Origin: Branchiostoma floridae
Lineage: Eukaryota; Chordata; Leptocardii; Amphioxiformes; Branchiostomatidae
DNA length: 64,000 nucleotides
Assembly (NCBI RefSeq): GCF_000003815.2
Contig: NC_049991.1
Coordinates: 10,127,298-10,191,297 of the forward strand
Reading direction: 5' to 3'
Part shown: positions 1-9,566 of the stretch, in pieces
Position numbering within the stretch: position 1 is the stretch's first letter
How the letters are laid out: every line of letters starts with the position of its first letter
The notes under the pieces: generated by a model
Database searches by the model: none
What the model saw: the letters and a program-made list of their open reading frames with translations, nothing else
Told to the model about the DNA's origin: nothing
Translations under genes and position numbers: made by a program

Positions 1-1760
1 TGCTCCTTTTGGATTGCAATATGCTTGTGGAACAACCATATCTTAAATTATAGGTAGGATTTGTCTAATTTAGATGATAGGGAGTATTCCGATATAGTTT
101 TTTTAGCGTCCTGCTGGTCAGACAAGGCCTCAAGGAAAGGGGGACAGAAAAAGGGTTAGATCTTGTTGAAAGCACCACCTAGCGAATTGTTTGAGAATGA
201 CAAGGCCTGTGGCAAGGCATGCGCAATGTTGCTGATTTCGTAGTTACATATCAAGTGGTGAGAAAAGTGTGAGCTAAACTGTAATTTCCCTTCCTCGAAT
301 ATTAATAGGGTGCGTTATGCGTTTTGATGCTGTTATAGAGCTTAGCTTTAATTAGGTAAGCACAATACGTTTTATGTTAAGCCATAAACTTATCAATAAA
401 ATGTAATCATTTCGTGCATGACTAAAATGGGTGAGAAAAGTCCAGATGTCACTTTTAGGTCACTTGGTGTTTTCAAAGAAAATGGACCGTCCTTTACAAA
501 TGTCAGCAGTCAACCTGGACTTGACCCAGAGTTGTACATTGTATGGTTAGTTGGTTGGCAAGATTGTTAACGTTATAACAATATTTTCATCGAAACAAGA
601 TCGCCAGTGTTATACCCTGGAAGTAACACCGTCCATTGAATTCTTAGTTGTAATGCTGGTATTTTCCTAGAAAAATCAACGGCAGTTTTGTTATTAAGCC
701 GTAGATAAGCTGGTGTTTTCTTTTTCAGAAATGATAAGTTTAAGACCGTCCATTGTATGCATTACCATAGGTTACCATGATATGACCATTCATTTTGCAC
801 ACATATTCCAGTCGAAAATACATCAACAGTATAAAACTTGCTTAAGCCATAAAGGCCTATAGCTAGGCCTGGGACTCAATTAAGATTCTACTTACTTCAC
901 CGTCCATGTTCCGTCCGAGACAAGACCCGTCCATGACATTTTTGCCAAGTTTCGCTACTAAGCCGTCCTTTAAACTTACTAATTGTAAGACATATATGTA
1001 CATGTGTAGCTTTATGTACACTTCTAAATGTTGGAAACAGAAATAAAACCGTCCTTTAAACTTAGTAGTCCGTGTGATTCTTCCGACTTTGGTGATACAT
1101 ATGCCTATATATTAATACATACATGTCTAATCCGTAATTTGACACACAGAACAGAACATAGCACTATAGCTAGTGCGTCGATGAAGGTTAGACATCCAGA
1201 TAGTGCATTATGTAATAATACAGAAATGAATTAATAAAATACAAAATAAATCAAGCAATTTGATATATTCTTTAAACAGTCAGCCATATCAGTTAGCATC
1301 CGCTATCTTTCACCTAACGAAAGCCAATGGATGCTACGTACATATTCTATAACTATCACTTATTAAAGATGGTAGATGCTATCTGAAATGTGTGTGTCTT
1401 TTGATAATTTATCCAGTTAGTTGATTGTGTATTACTTAGGGCCAGTCCTTTAGGAGAAATATATTATCTACATATATTAACGTTAAGCCAATGCGGTCAA
1501 GCGTACTACAAAAACATCTTTAAATGTTTATGTAGTATTAAGAATAATATCGACAGTTTATCACACACTGTGAATTATTTTCTCATTCCTGCCTTGTTGT
1601 TGTGCATGTATAGATTGAACAATATGGGATGCTTGTTTTGTTTGCCTGATCCAAAAGTCAAAGAGGATCATCTTCAATGCAAAACGTGGATTCCAACCCC
1701 ATTTAAACATTAGTTGTCAGGGCAACATATACTACATAAAACCTGTGTAAAATGGCTTGC
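1..1760. other. non-coding stretch with clustered CCGTCC motif
   Basis: No gene-like open reading frame or exon with convincing splice sites was seen. The stretch is AT-rich. Its one unusual property is eight same-strand copies of CCGTCC, mostly extended to CCGTCCATT or CCGTCCTTT, starting at about 487, 629, 746, 900, 911, 927, 963 and 1049. What the motif does is unknown. Confidence 0.6.
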
Positions 1761-1764
1761 TTAA

Positions 1765-2008
1765 GGCCCCCTCTCACTTGACGTGCGGCACGCTTGCGGC
1801 ATTGCTGCGTTCGTTCACTGCGGTACTGTTTTGTTATTTTCTCCGATTTGTTATAATTCAGATATTGCGCAATACGTAAAAGTGTGACATAGAAGACCAC
1901 AAAATACACAACAAGTAAGAAAATTCGTTCTTTATCTCTGAAATTCGTTGAGCATCTTCCGAACGCAGCAATGCCGCAAGCGTGCCGCACGTCAAGTGAG
2001 AGGGGGCC
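1765..2008. mobile_element. TTAA-flanked MITE, copy 1 (about 50-bp terminal inverted repeats)
   Basis: The two ends are near-perfect inverted repeats of about 50 bp, starting GGCCCCCTCTCACTTGACG and ending in its complement. TTAA flanks both sides (1761-1764 and 2009-2012). The element is 244 bp, has no coding capacity, and has an AT-rich middle. Related copies with the same internal sequence (ATTCGTTCTTTATCTCTGAA type) lie at about 26649-26889 and 42090-42331. TTAA duplication is typical of piggyBac and Kolobok transposons, so this is probably a non-autonomous derivative of such a family; which one cannot be told without the transposase source. Confidence 0.85.
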
Positions 2009-2247
2009 TTAAGACTTAGATCCTCACATGCCTAGTGGCACATTGGGCAGCAAGCCTTCTCTACTCAGGGTCATTTTCCGCTTCTTTCAGGATAAACCCA
2101 ATTGTAAGATACCATCTATAGATTTATCATGACTATCACTTACATGCCGTTGCCGACAAAAACAAAACAATACGTGGGTACACAAAAACTCGAGGCGGAC
2201 GAGTGCTACTGACTTTTCTGTACATGTATGTCACAGTTCGTCAGTGT

Positions 2248-2256
2248 GTGTGTCAA

Positions 2257-2287
<31 letters not shown>

Positions 2288-2398
2288 TGTGTGTGTGTGT
2301 GTGTGTGTGTATGTGTGTGTGTGTGCGTGTGTGTGTGTGTGATGTGCTTGTTCGTATATGTAATCGTGCGCGTTCGTGTGTGTGTGTCTATCACCTTG
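2248..2398. repeat. (TG)n microsatellite
   Basis: A TG/GT dinucleotide tract with a few interruptions. Open frames through it encode only alternating Cys-Val or Thr-His and are repeat artefacts. Confidence 0.95.
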
Positions 2399-3055
2399 CC
2401 GACCAGGGGAGAGCTTTGATGTTACTAAGGACGCCGTAAGTATGAGAAAAGATAAGATTTACACAAGCATTCCAGAGAGATCTCCTAGGAAAGACACATA
2501 GAACGTATCCGCTCAGGGTACAACATGTAACTTCTTATGTAACGTGGAGACCCTTTTCAATGTAGCGTGCCTCCAGACAGCCCCTTAAGACAATAGATGC
2601 ACCACAAAACCTCCTTGACGTGCGCCTAGCGACCGCTAAGGAACCGCCGGCAGGTCTCCTATATCAAAGGTCTCACGTCACTAACGTGTCGCTAAGTGTC
2701 CTCCTAGTTTTACGGTTCCGACAAACGATCATCAAATATTTGCGGGCACATGTCAGAGTTTGGCACGACAGCGGGTCTCTATTGAAACAGCCTCCCAACA
2801 AACAACGCATGATTAGTTTTTAATGACGGTGGGTTATATTGGAATATTGACGTAAGTCTGTCGACTTGGAGGGAACGATCAGAAAAAAAAGTGAGTTGGG
2901 GTTTGTAAGAAAAAGTTACAGTGTCAGTGACCGGTTTAGACGGTTTCGGAAGAGATAATAAGTTGTCGGACATAGAAGTCGAACGATAGAAGAACTCGTT
3001 GATTGAAGAAGGAATTGACAGAAGTTGATTAAAGGTAGGTAATGGTAGTCCCACA

Positions 3056-3190
3056 CAGTCTCCAAGCAGACCCTACGGTGCCTTAGAGATAGTATCAAAG
3101 CTGGCCAAGGAGTATACCATTTGGCCGGCTATACTCCTTTGCCAGCTTTGATACTATTTCTATGGCACCGTAGGGTCTGCTTGGAGACTA
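3056..3190. mobile_element. hAT-like foldback MITE, copy 1
   Basis: The 135-bp element is almost entirely one inverted repeat of about 60 bp per arm. The ends read CAGTCTCCAAGCAGACCC and, in complement, TAGTCTCCAAGCAGACCC. It is flanked by a perfect 8-bp duplication GTCCCACA (3048-3055 and 3191-3198). An 8-bp duplication with YAG-type termini fits the hAT superfamily. A relative with TAATCTCCAAGCAG ends lies at 31503-31904. Confidence 0.88.
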
Positions 3191-3229
3191 GTCCCACAGC
3201 CTTCCTGACTGGCCGTAGGGACAGTGAGT

Positions 3230-3459
3230 TCTTAATCCAAGTGCTGTGTCTAGAACACGATTTTGGAAGGCATAGTCCAAATCTTCTCCTCTCAACGCCA
3301 TCTCTTCAACCAAAGTCAGGGACCCATTTTTACACTTGGATGGAGTGAGAAAAGTCCTTTTCCAACAGCACAGCATCGAACGCATGTCAGGGGATTCGAA
3401 CACATGACCCCTGGGTTCTGCACCAAACACCCAAACCATTACCTCAACACGACGCCACC
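3230..3459 (-). mobile_element. tRNA-derived SINE, copy 1
   Basis: On the minus strand the head resembles a tRNA gene: a GGTGGCG start, an A-box-like TGAGGTAATGGTTTGGG and a B-box-like GTGTTCGAATCC (forward about 3391-3410). A body follows with a GGAAAAGGACTTT motif and GTGTAAAAATGGGTCCCTGAC. The same body motif occurs in the plus-strand copy at 28551-28745, so both probably belong to SINEs sharing a central domain. The 3' boundary is approximate. It is not a functional tRNA, because no clean cloverleaf can be drawn. Confidence 0.7.
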
Positions 3460-3463
3460 ATGA

Positions 3464-5302
3464 AGGAAACTATTTTTACTTGACCAAATTTCATCTAAGC
3501 ACAGCCCCTTTTCCAAAAGTACTTTTTTTTAAAGGCGATGGAATCGGGCTTGCTATTTTGTACCGTTTACTTTATGTCCCACAAGAGTAAAACAAAACAA
3601 AACAGCCGGAGTCTAACCTCTCCTTGGAGAGTACCAAAAGCTACCCCTTCCAAACTGTGACTCGTCCCCCGAGACTTGTTGACAAACCCTGTATCATAAG
3701 TACTGACCGGTCGTGACACTGCTGAGAGCTCGGAACTGTCGTCCGGGAGACGGGCTCAGTCATTCACGGCTGTACACTAGCCGGGCGTGACTTCCGCCTC
3801 ACTTCGTGATTCTGGAACTTCTTTTCATGAAATTTAAAAAGAGGGGAGGAAATCGTATAATGGACAACGTTTTTCAATGTACAGGAAACAAGTACTGAGT
3901 AAGAAATAACTTTCCATTATAGTTCAGATCAAGGACGTTATATCACGTCCTTGTTCAGATAAATCCTCTGGCATATCATTAATTCAATTTGGCAAATTTA
4001 GACTATTTTTCCAGCAACCAATGGGGTCTGGTGGAAAAAGCGTAGTACCAAAGACTGTCACTCTGATGTTTAGAGTTGGGAATTAAAGTAGATGGACTGG
4101 GGACTTAACAGTACCTGATCATGGCGGTCATACTGCTTAGCTATATGTCACAAGGCTGTCATTTGATCAACACTTAAAACAAGAATGTACCCAGGGGATT
4201 AACAGTTAACGCGAGAAAGTCGCCATGACTTCCATACCCATCAGGAACGCCGTCCAATTTCTTGGTGGAATAAACGAATATAGGGTCGATTTTCACCCTC
4301 CCTCCGGTTATGGGAAGCCATTTACATAGAGTTGTGGATTGCCTGGCTACAAATTCACTCGTTAAGAAGTAATTGGTACATTCCTAACATCGCAAAGCAA
4401 CGATGTTAACAACTTCGTCGTGCAGGAAAAAAAACAACACTCTATACGTGTTGCCAAGTGTGACAGAAACAGTGCTAGCCGCCATACAGGTTCGCCCTCA
4501 AACCGTCCACCCACGTACAAAGCACCACACACAAAAGCCGCTGCATAAATTTTTCATCGCGTGGTCTTAAACTGAGGCGACGCTGTTTGGAAAATACAAG
4601 ACCCATCCAACATCGTGACAAGCCCTTTTCATATTCCGATATACGTCGGGGTGAAGCATTGAGGAGAACAATCATTGCTTTCTTCCGTGCCTGTCAATTT
4701 TAATTGTGTACGCTTATGAATAGATGGGAGGGAGTTACTCATCCTGTCAGCCTTGACTACAGCATGATTATATCGATATGTCATGACATTTTTATCTTCG
4801 GTGATGGAATTTAAGGTAGGAAGTTATTGACGACTTAACGAGGAGCTCGCATGGACTGGACAATGGTTCATATATGGGGGTTGGTGACGGTTTACATTAG
4901 GCGACATAAACGCTGATATGGGAGAGGTTGGATACGGCACGAAGTAAACACTCTTATCAACACTGACTTTTCAATGGCTTGTTGGAGGGAGTAAAGTTAA
5001 TTTTGTTAATTCTATAGAGTATCCGTGATATATTTACCAGGACTGACACCTGCTTTTATAGTTGTGAAGTCTGCGTTAATCTACTCCCGCTCGTTCGACG
5101 TTCGGCAAACAATGTGTCCGATTGGACGAAACAAAGAACTGCTATCAGAAGGCCGAGCTCGGCACACAAAGCGAGGCTCTACTTCACAATAGCGCTGAAC
5201 CCACGGCACACAACCCCGTTAGTAACACAGTAACGGCGACGGGAGAAACATCGCGGCGTGCATGTCTTCGTTAATGTCCGGCGTTCTCGGGAAGACCTCG
5301 CC
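3464..5302. other. intergenic region upstream of the ankyrin gene
   Basis: No gene was seen. The last 200 bases (about 5090-5302) are more GC-rich and have more CpG than the rest, and probably hold the promoter and 5' UTR of the ankyrin-repeat gene. No TATA box was identified. Confidence 0.5.
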
Positions 5303-6778
5303 ATGACGCGGAAGAAGAGGCTCCCCGATGAGAAGACCGCCCGGCTGCACCAGGCCGTGCTGGAGGGGAAGCTGGAGGACGTACGGGACTTGTTAAACCT
5401 GATGGACGCTAACGTGCGGGACCATCACGGCAGGACCCCGCTCATGACCGCCTGCTTCGCCAGAGACGACCACCTGAGAGATAAGATGTTCCGGCACCTG
5501 TTCTACCGAGGGGCGGACCTGCGCGCCCGCGACCCGGCCGGCCGGACCGTGTTCTCCCTCGCCTGCTCCTACGGGCTCAACCAACAAGTCAAGTGGCTGC
5601 TCAATCATAAAAACGTGGACTTGTTACAGAAGGACAAGGAAGGGAGGACTCCCCTGCACCACGCCGTGCTCTCAGGGGACGCTTCAGTAGTTCGGACGGT
5701 AGCCAGAGCCACTGTAGACCGGCAGTTGAGTGTTGACGTCCCTGACAACAACAGCACCACGCCGTACGTGCAGGCTAAGATCAGGGGACAAGACGACATA
5801 GCGCAGATTCTGCTGACGGAAGCGAGAGCAAACCCTTGTACGTTTAACACCAGGAAATACTTCTCGGTGAATGGACAAGTGATACGAGAAGAGCTTCATG
5901 TGCCCGTGGCAGAAGAGGATACACCAGAAGAGAAAAGGAAAGGCAAGACAAATCTGACTGCTGTCCTTACCGTGACCCTTCCGCCGATTCGTGTTCAGTA
6001 TTCGAAGTCATACAAAGGGCCAGAAAAGCCGACAACAGAACCGGTACAGAACAAGAATCCGGAACCACGACTGACTCTACCAAAGTTCAAGATGACGGCA
6101 CCCCCGGGAGTGTCAGGGTCGCAGGTGGGTAGTGTGTTAAGCGTACGCTCTTCTGTGTATAACTCCACCGCGGATTCCGCCCTTTTGGTCTTAAAAGGGC
6201 AACATGCTCAGCGGTATCTCGGCAAGCGTTCCTCCTATCCCACCATACCAACACTCATGGCCTTGAAGTCGGCACACCACAGCACCGCCTTCAGAGTTAC
6301 CGCGCAGAAGAAGCCCGACACCCCGCCCCCTACACCCCCTCCGGAGCCCAGGAAGAAGAAGATGAGCGCTGCAGGACTGTTGAACATCGCCGTGAAAAAA
6401 CGACGGGCGAGCAGAATTGAAAACCTTCGTCCCAAATCTGGTCTCGGAGGAGGGAAGTGGAAAAACTTGGTGTCGGCCACGCAGGACTTCAAAGAGGAAG
6501 TAGAACAGGCACCGGTAAATGCGAGACTACGGAAAAGAAGTGTGCCCGCCATCTCCGCGAATGATCTGGCCATGTTGTCCAAACGAGAACCGAAGAAAAA
6601 GCTAAACGTGGCTTCGGTGTTGGCGCTAAGGCCAAGTAGTCTCACAGACGAAAACAACTCCTCTGTACTTGACTCTCTACCTGAGGTGGACGAGAAGCTT
6701 AAGGTAGAATCAACAACTGAGAACACGTTCATCAAACAAGACCCCCTCCCTGAAATTGTCGTGGAGGGGGGTAGCTGA
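5303..6778 (+). CDS. ankyrin-repeat protein, single coding exon, 491 aa
   Basis: The protein has about five ankyrin repeats at residues 10-180, with recognisable cores RTPLMTAC (about 44-51), RTVFSLACSYG (about 81-91), RTPLHHAVLSGD (about 115-126) and a degenerate TTPYVQAK. A long, probably disordered, basic and proline-rich C-terminal half follows, including PPPTPPPEPRKKK. Ankyrin repeats bind other proteins; no catalytic domain or membrane segment was seen. I start at the ATG at 5303, which has a G at -3. The reading frame stays open to a GTG at 5258, but GTG is not a usual animal start. The coding region has no intron and is much richer in GC than its surroundings. The layout (N-terminal repeats, long disordered tail, one exon) recalls vertebrate ANKRD34-type genes, but orthology is not established. 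An AATAAA at 7370-7375 is a possible end signal. Confidence 0.85.
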   Translation: MTRKKRLPDEKTARLHQAVLEGKLEDVRDLLNLMDANVRDHHGRTPLMTACFARDDHLRDKMFRHLFYRGADLRARDPAGRTVFSLACSYGLNQQVKWLLNHKNVDLLQKDKEGRTPLHHAVLSGDASVVRTVARATVDRQLSVDVPDNNSTTPYVQAKIRGQDDIAQILLTEARANPCTFNTRKYFSVNGQVIREELHVPVAEEDTPEEKRKGKTNLTAVLTVTLPPIRVQYSKSYKGPEKPTTEPVQNKNPEPRLTLPKFKMTAPPGVSGSQVGSVLSVRSSVYNSTADSALLVLKGQHAQRYLGKRSSYPTIPTLMALKSAHHSTAFRVTAQKKPDTPPPTPPPEPRKKKMSAAGLLNIAVKKRRASRIENLRPKSGLGGGKWKNLVSATQDFKEEVEQAPVNARLRKRSVPAISANDLAMLSKREPKKKLNVASVLALRPSSLTDENNSSVLDSLPEVDEKLKVESTTENTFIKQDPLPEIVVEGGS

Positions 6779-7369
6779 GAACAATGTCCAGTGTATATAT
6801 ACCTTCACACACATGTGTGCTACCATAAAATTTATCACGTTGTTTTGTAGCGTTTATCGGCAATACCTGAGAGATTTATTATGCTTCTAGATGTTTTATA
6901 TCTCATTTATGGTGGCACGATCAAACCGAGGACACTACAACAGAGCTGATATGTTGACTGTTGCCAGGAGGCGTGTCGGGGACTTTGAACCCTCCCCTCA
7001 TCGTCAGCAGTTATTCACACTGTAATATTGACTACAGGTGGGGGTCAAGTGTTAACATTATATATGGCCACTTACTAGTTGGTATTTTTCTACCATTTGA
7101 TATGGTCTATATTTTGCATAGTTTCTCTTGATAAGGATTGATGAATGATGACTAAATTTGACGAAATATTGACTATTGTCGATTACATGTATACGTGTAT
7201 ATATACGTTTATTAAATGTTGATATAACAAAACGTTTAATGAGAGGACACAATAAGGCCTAGGTGGTTACATCTATCTCAATATTCCAAAAATTTCACAA
7301 TGTCAATATTTCAAATGTTGGGAAAAATCTTGGTAACAAAAAACAGACTCTTCCTCATCAAACGTATAT

Positions 7370-7375
7370 AATAAA
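7370..7375 (+). promoter_or_regulatory. possible poly(A) signal AATAAA of the ankyrin gene
   Basis: This is a canonical hexamer about 590 bases after the stop codon. Another AATAAA lies at 7586-7591. Which one is used cannot be decided from sequence. Confidence 0.35.
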
Positions 7376-7379
7376 TCTT

Positions 7380-9480
7380 CAAACATTTACAATATATTAG
7401 GCTAAATCCAGAGGTATCATACTGTACTATAAGGAGCTGATGTTTCATGGGATCTTGACTTTGGTGGACAACTGTGTCGATATTTTTGATACGCTGTAGG
7501 ATTGTTCTAGTTTATTATCAGACAGGTTTAAGGTGAGAGGGCATGTTGGAATATATACAATGGTGAAATCCTGCGTATTACAGACAATAAAGTATTTAAG
7601 ACTGCTTATAATGAGTTGTTGTTTTCAATGTATATACGGGCATGTAAAATTAAGGGTGGGTAAAAAACTGAAAGGAGAGGCAGGATTTCCAAATATAATA
7701 AAAGACCGCCTTTCCTTGATCAATAGATACATGTAACCACTTCCCCACTACCCCACACCAAAAGCTGGTGCATGACGTTGAGAGAGTAAACTAGCTGAAG
7801 TCTAGCCTCCTTGGGCCTATGTCGCATTTCCTACCGAGGGCCCGGTCGGGCTGTTTGCGGAAATGCCAGTAAATACGCACAAGGCATGCTGTTGAATTAT
7901 TGTCTTCCGTCTTGTGTTTTTAACGTCTTTTACATCGTGCTTTTCGTTCCCCAAATTTGCCCGGCCGGGCCCCTTGTGGATATGTGACGTTAGCTTATAG
8001 CGGGCTATGGGAGTCAGGTTATTTATGGGATTGGCTTAAATGACATACCGGCTCTAGTTGTATTCGGTAGCAACTACGAGGGCGTCCTACAAGTTACCAC
8101 GAGTCTAATCAAAGACAAAAGGCCTCGGAATGGTTGTTGACAAGTTGATCTAGCCACCAGATCATGGCAACCCGCTATAATTAGCAGGTTGCCATTATCC
8201 CCCCAAAAAAACACAAGTACAGCTTGACCTGGGTAGGGATGTCAAACTTCACCTCAGATCCCCTTCCGGGTTATTTACGGTGCGGGACACGTGCGTGCAC
8301 GCCCCCTGTTCCATGATAGACACGATCTGACACCTCAGTGTAACTCTATACACCTTCAACTTGAACCCTGCGGTGACTCCAATCCATCCCAAGAAACCAC
8401 ACAAACGGTAGAATTCTATTAGACCCGTTCTCTCACGCTGTATATAACCTTTAAGACTTCCGGTTGGCATGGTGTCTTGGCAGGCGTGTTCCCAGTATGT
8501 GTACAAGGTGAACTTGACAAGGACACTGGCCCGGGCTGAAATGTGTCTGATTTATCGCACAATAGTGAGGCCCCGCTTGTTAGGTCTCCTCACGTCCCCA
8601 GTAAAGCAGCCGTGACGTTGGCATGCCACCTTGGCTTCACTGCTGCTATTTGTGTTTGCTGGTAAGTTCAGCTTCTACATGTACAAATGGCACGATTGCC
8701 AGAGCTTCTGTTTGGTGTTCTTAACTCGGAGACCACGACACGTCTCGTGTACAGCTGGCAATGTCTTTTATTCTAAACGTCTACCTAAATATAGGACATC
8801 AATAGTTTGTCAAGACAACTCTAAAACATTCATTTTAAAAAGTTAAACGCCTGAGGTTGCTGGTGTTTTTGTATGCAGTAGAGTGCCACAACGGACGACT
8901 GCTGATAACAAGGTTCTTTGATAAATGATGGCAACAGGGTACTTTGAAAACCATACCTCTCCAAAGTTTGTTAAGCTTATCCCTTCTGTAAGATAACAGT
9001 ACGTTGTGTTGAAACTAACATTTTAGCATTATCAGATAATCCCAATGTTTGTGCACACAGAAAACAAAGGGACACAGATTGAGAAACTGATATTTTTGTT
9101 TCCACTGTACACCTGTACTAGGCCTTCAACAACGCAACTGTTTTAAGGTCCTCTTTGATGTACTATATATCAATTCCTTCTAGTTCTCCTTGGCCAGTTT
9201 TACAAACGCGTACAAGTGCAACACTGGTGGCATGGCTATGGTCAGCTTTTCTTTCATCCCCACGAGTTCTTAAGGATGATTCGCGACAGAGGAATATCCT
9301 GCATTTACAAGCAAATGTCAGTCCGTCTAATGTCATTCCCAGCAGCCAAATAATGAATATCAGTTGTTTTCTCCATTGATTTTCCTATGTCCTGTGTTTT
9401 AATACCTCCTACCTTTCACTGATATGAATACAGTTGTATTTAAATCAGTAAAAAAGACCAGACAATCAGTTTATCCATTT
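7380..9480. other. intergenic region
   Basis: No gene was seen. It contains one GC-core MITE (about 7813-7993) and a perfect 9-bp hairpin at 8164-8195 (ATGGCAACC and its complement around a 14-base loop). Confidence 0.55.
7813..7993. mobile_element. GC-core MITE family, copy f
   Basis: One end reads GGGCCTATGTCGCATTTCC followed by GGGCCCGGTCGGGC. The other end carries GCCCGGCCGGGCCCC and ATGTGACG in inverted orientation. The same layout (TAGGCTTAGGTCACATTTCC, a CCGGGCCCGGCCGGG-like core, an AT-rich centre, then the complement) recurs five more times inside the GPCR gene at 29.5-32.7 kb. This copy is diverged. Confidence 0.6.
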
Positions 9481-9487
9481 GATTTGT

Positions 9488-9493
9488 TTTATT
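9488..9493 (-). promoter_or_regulatory. RPL3: RPL3 poly(A) signal AATAAA
   Basis: This minus-strand AATAAA lies about 75 bases after the stop codon, which gives a short 3' UTR as is usual for ribosomal protein genes. Confidence 0.8.
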
Positions 9494-9566
9494 GTGAGAA
9501 CAAGCTTTGACCAGTAGGTGAAAGTCTTGTTCATTGGCCCAATAGTTTGGGGTCTGCAGGGGGTTC

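Noticed and set aside
2203..2439. Cys/Val-rich and Thr/His-rich open frames
   Set aside because: Pure products of the TG microsatellite, open in several frames on both strands.
3391..3459. tRNA gene on the minus strand
   Set aside because: A-box and B-box-like strings exist but no clean acceptor stem; it is the head of a SINE.
5258..5302. Upstream extension of the ankyrin frame by 15 codons
   Set aside because: It would begin with GTG, not an animal start. The ATG at 5303 has a better context and starts a typical sequence.
6235..6735. 166-codon minus-strand frame inside the ankyrin gene
   Set aside because: Antisense shadow of the coding exon, with no family features.
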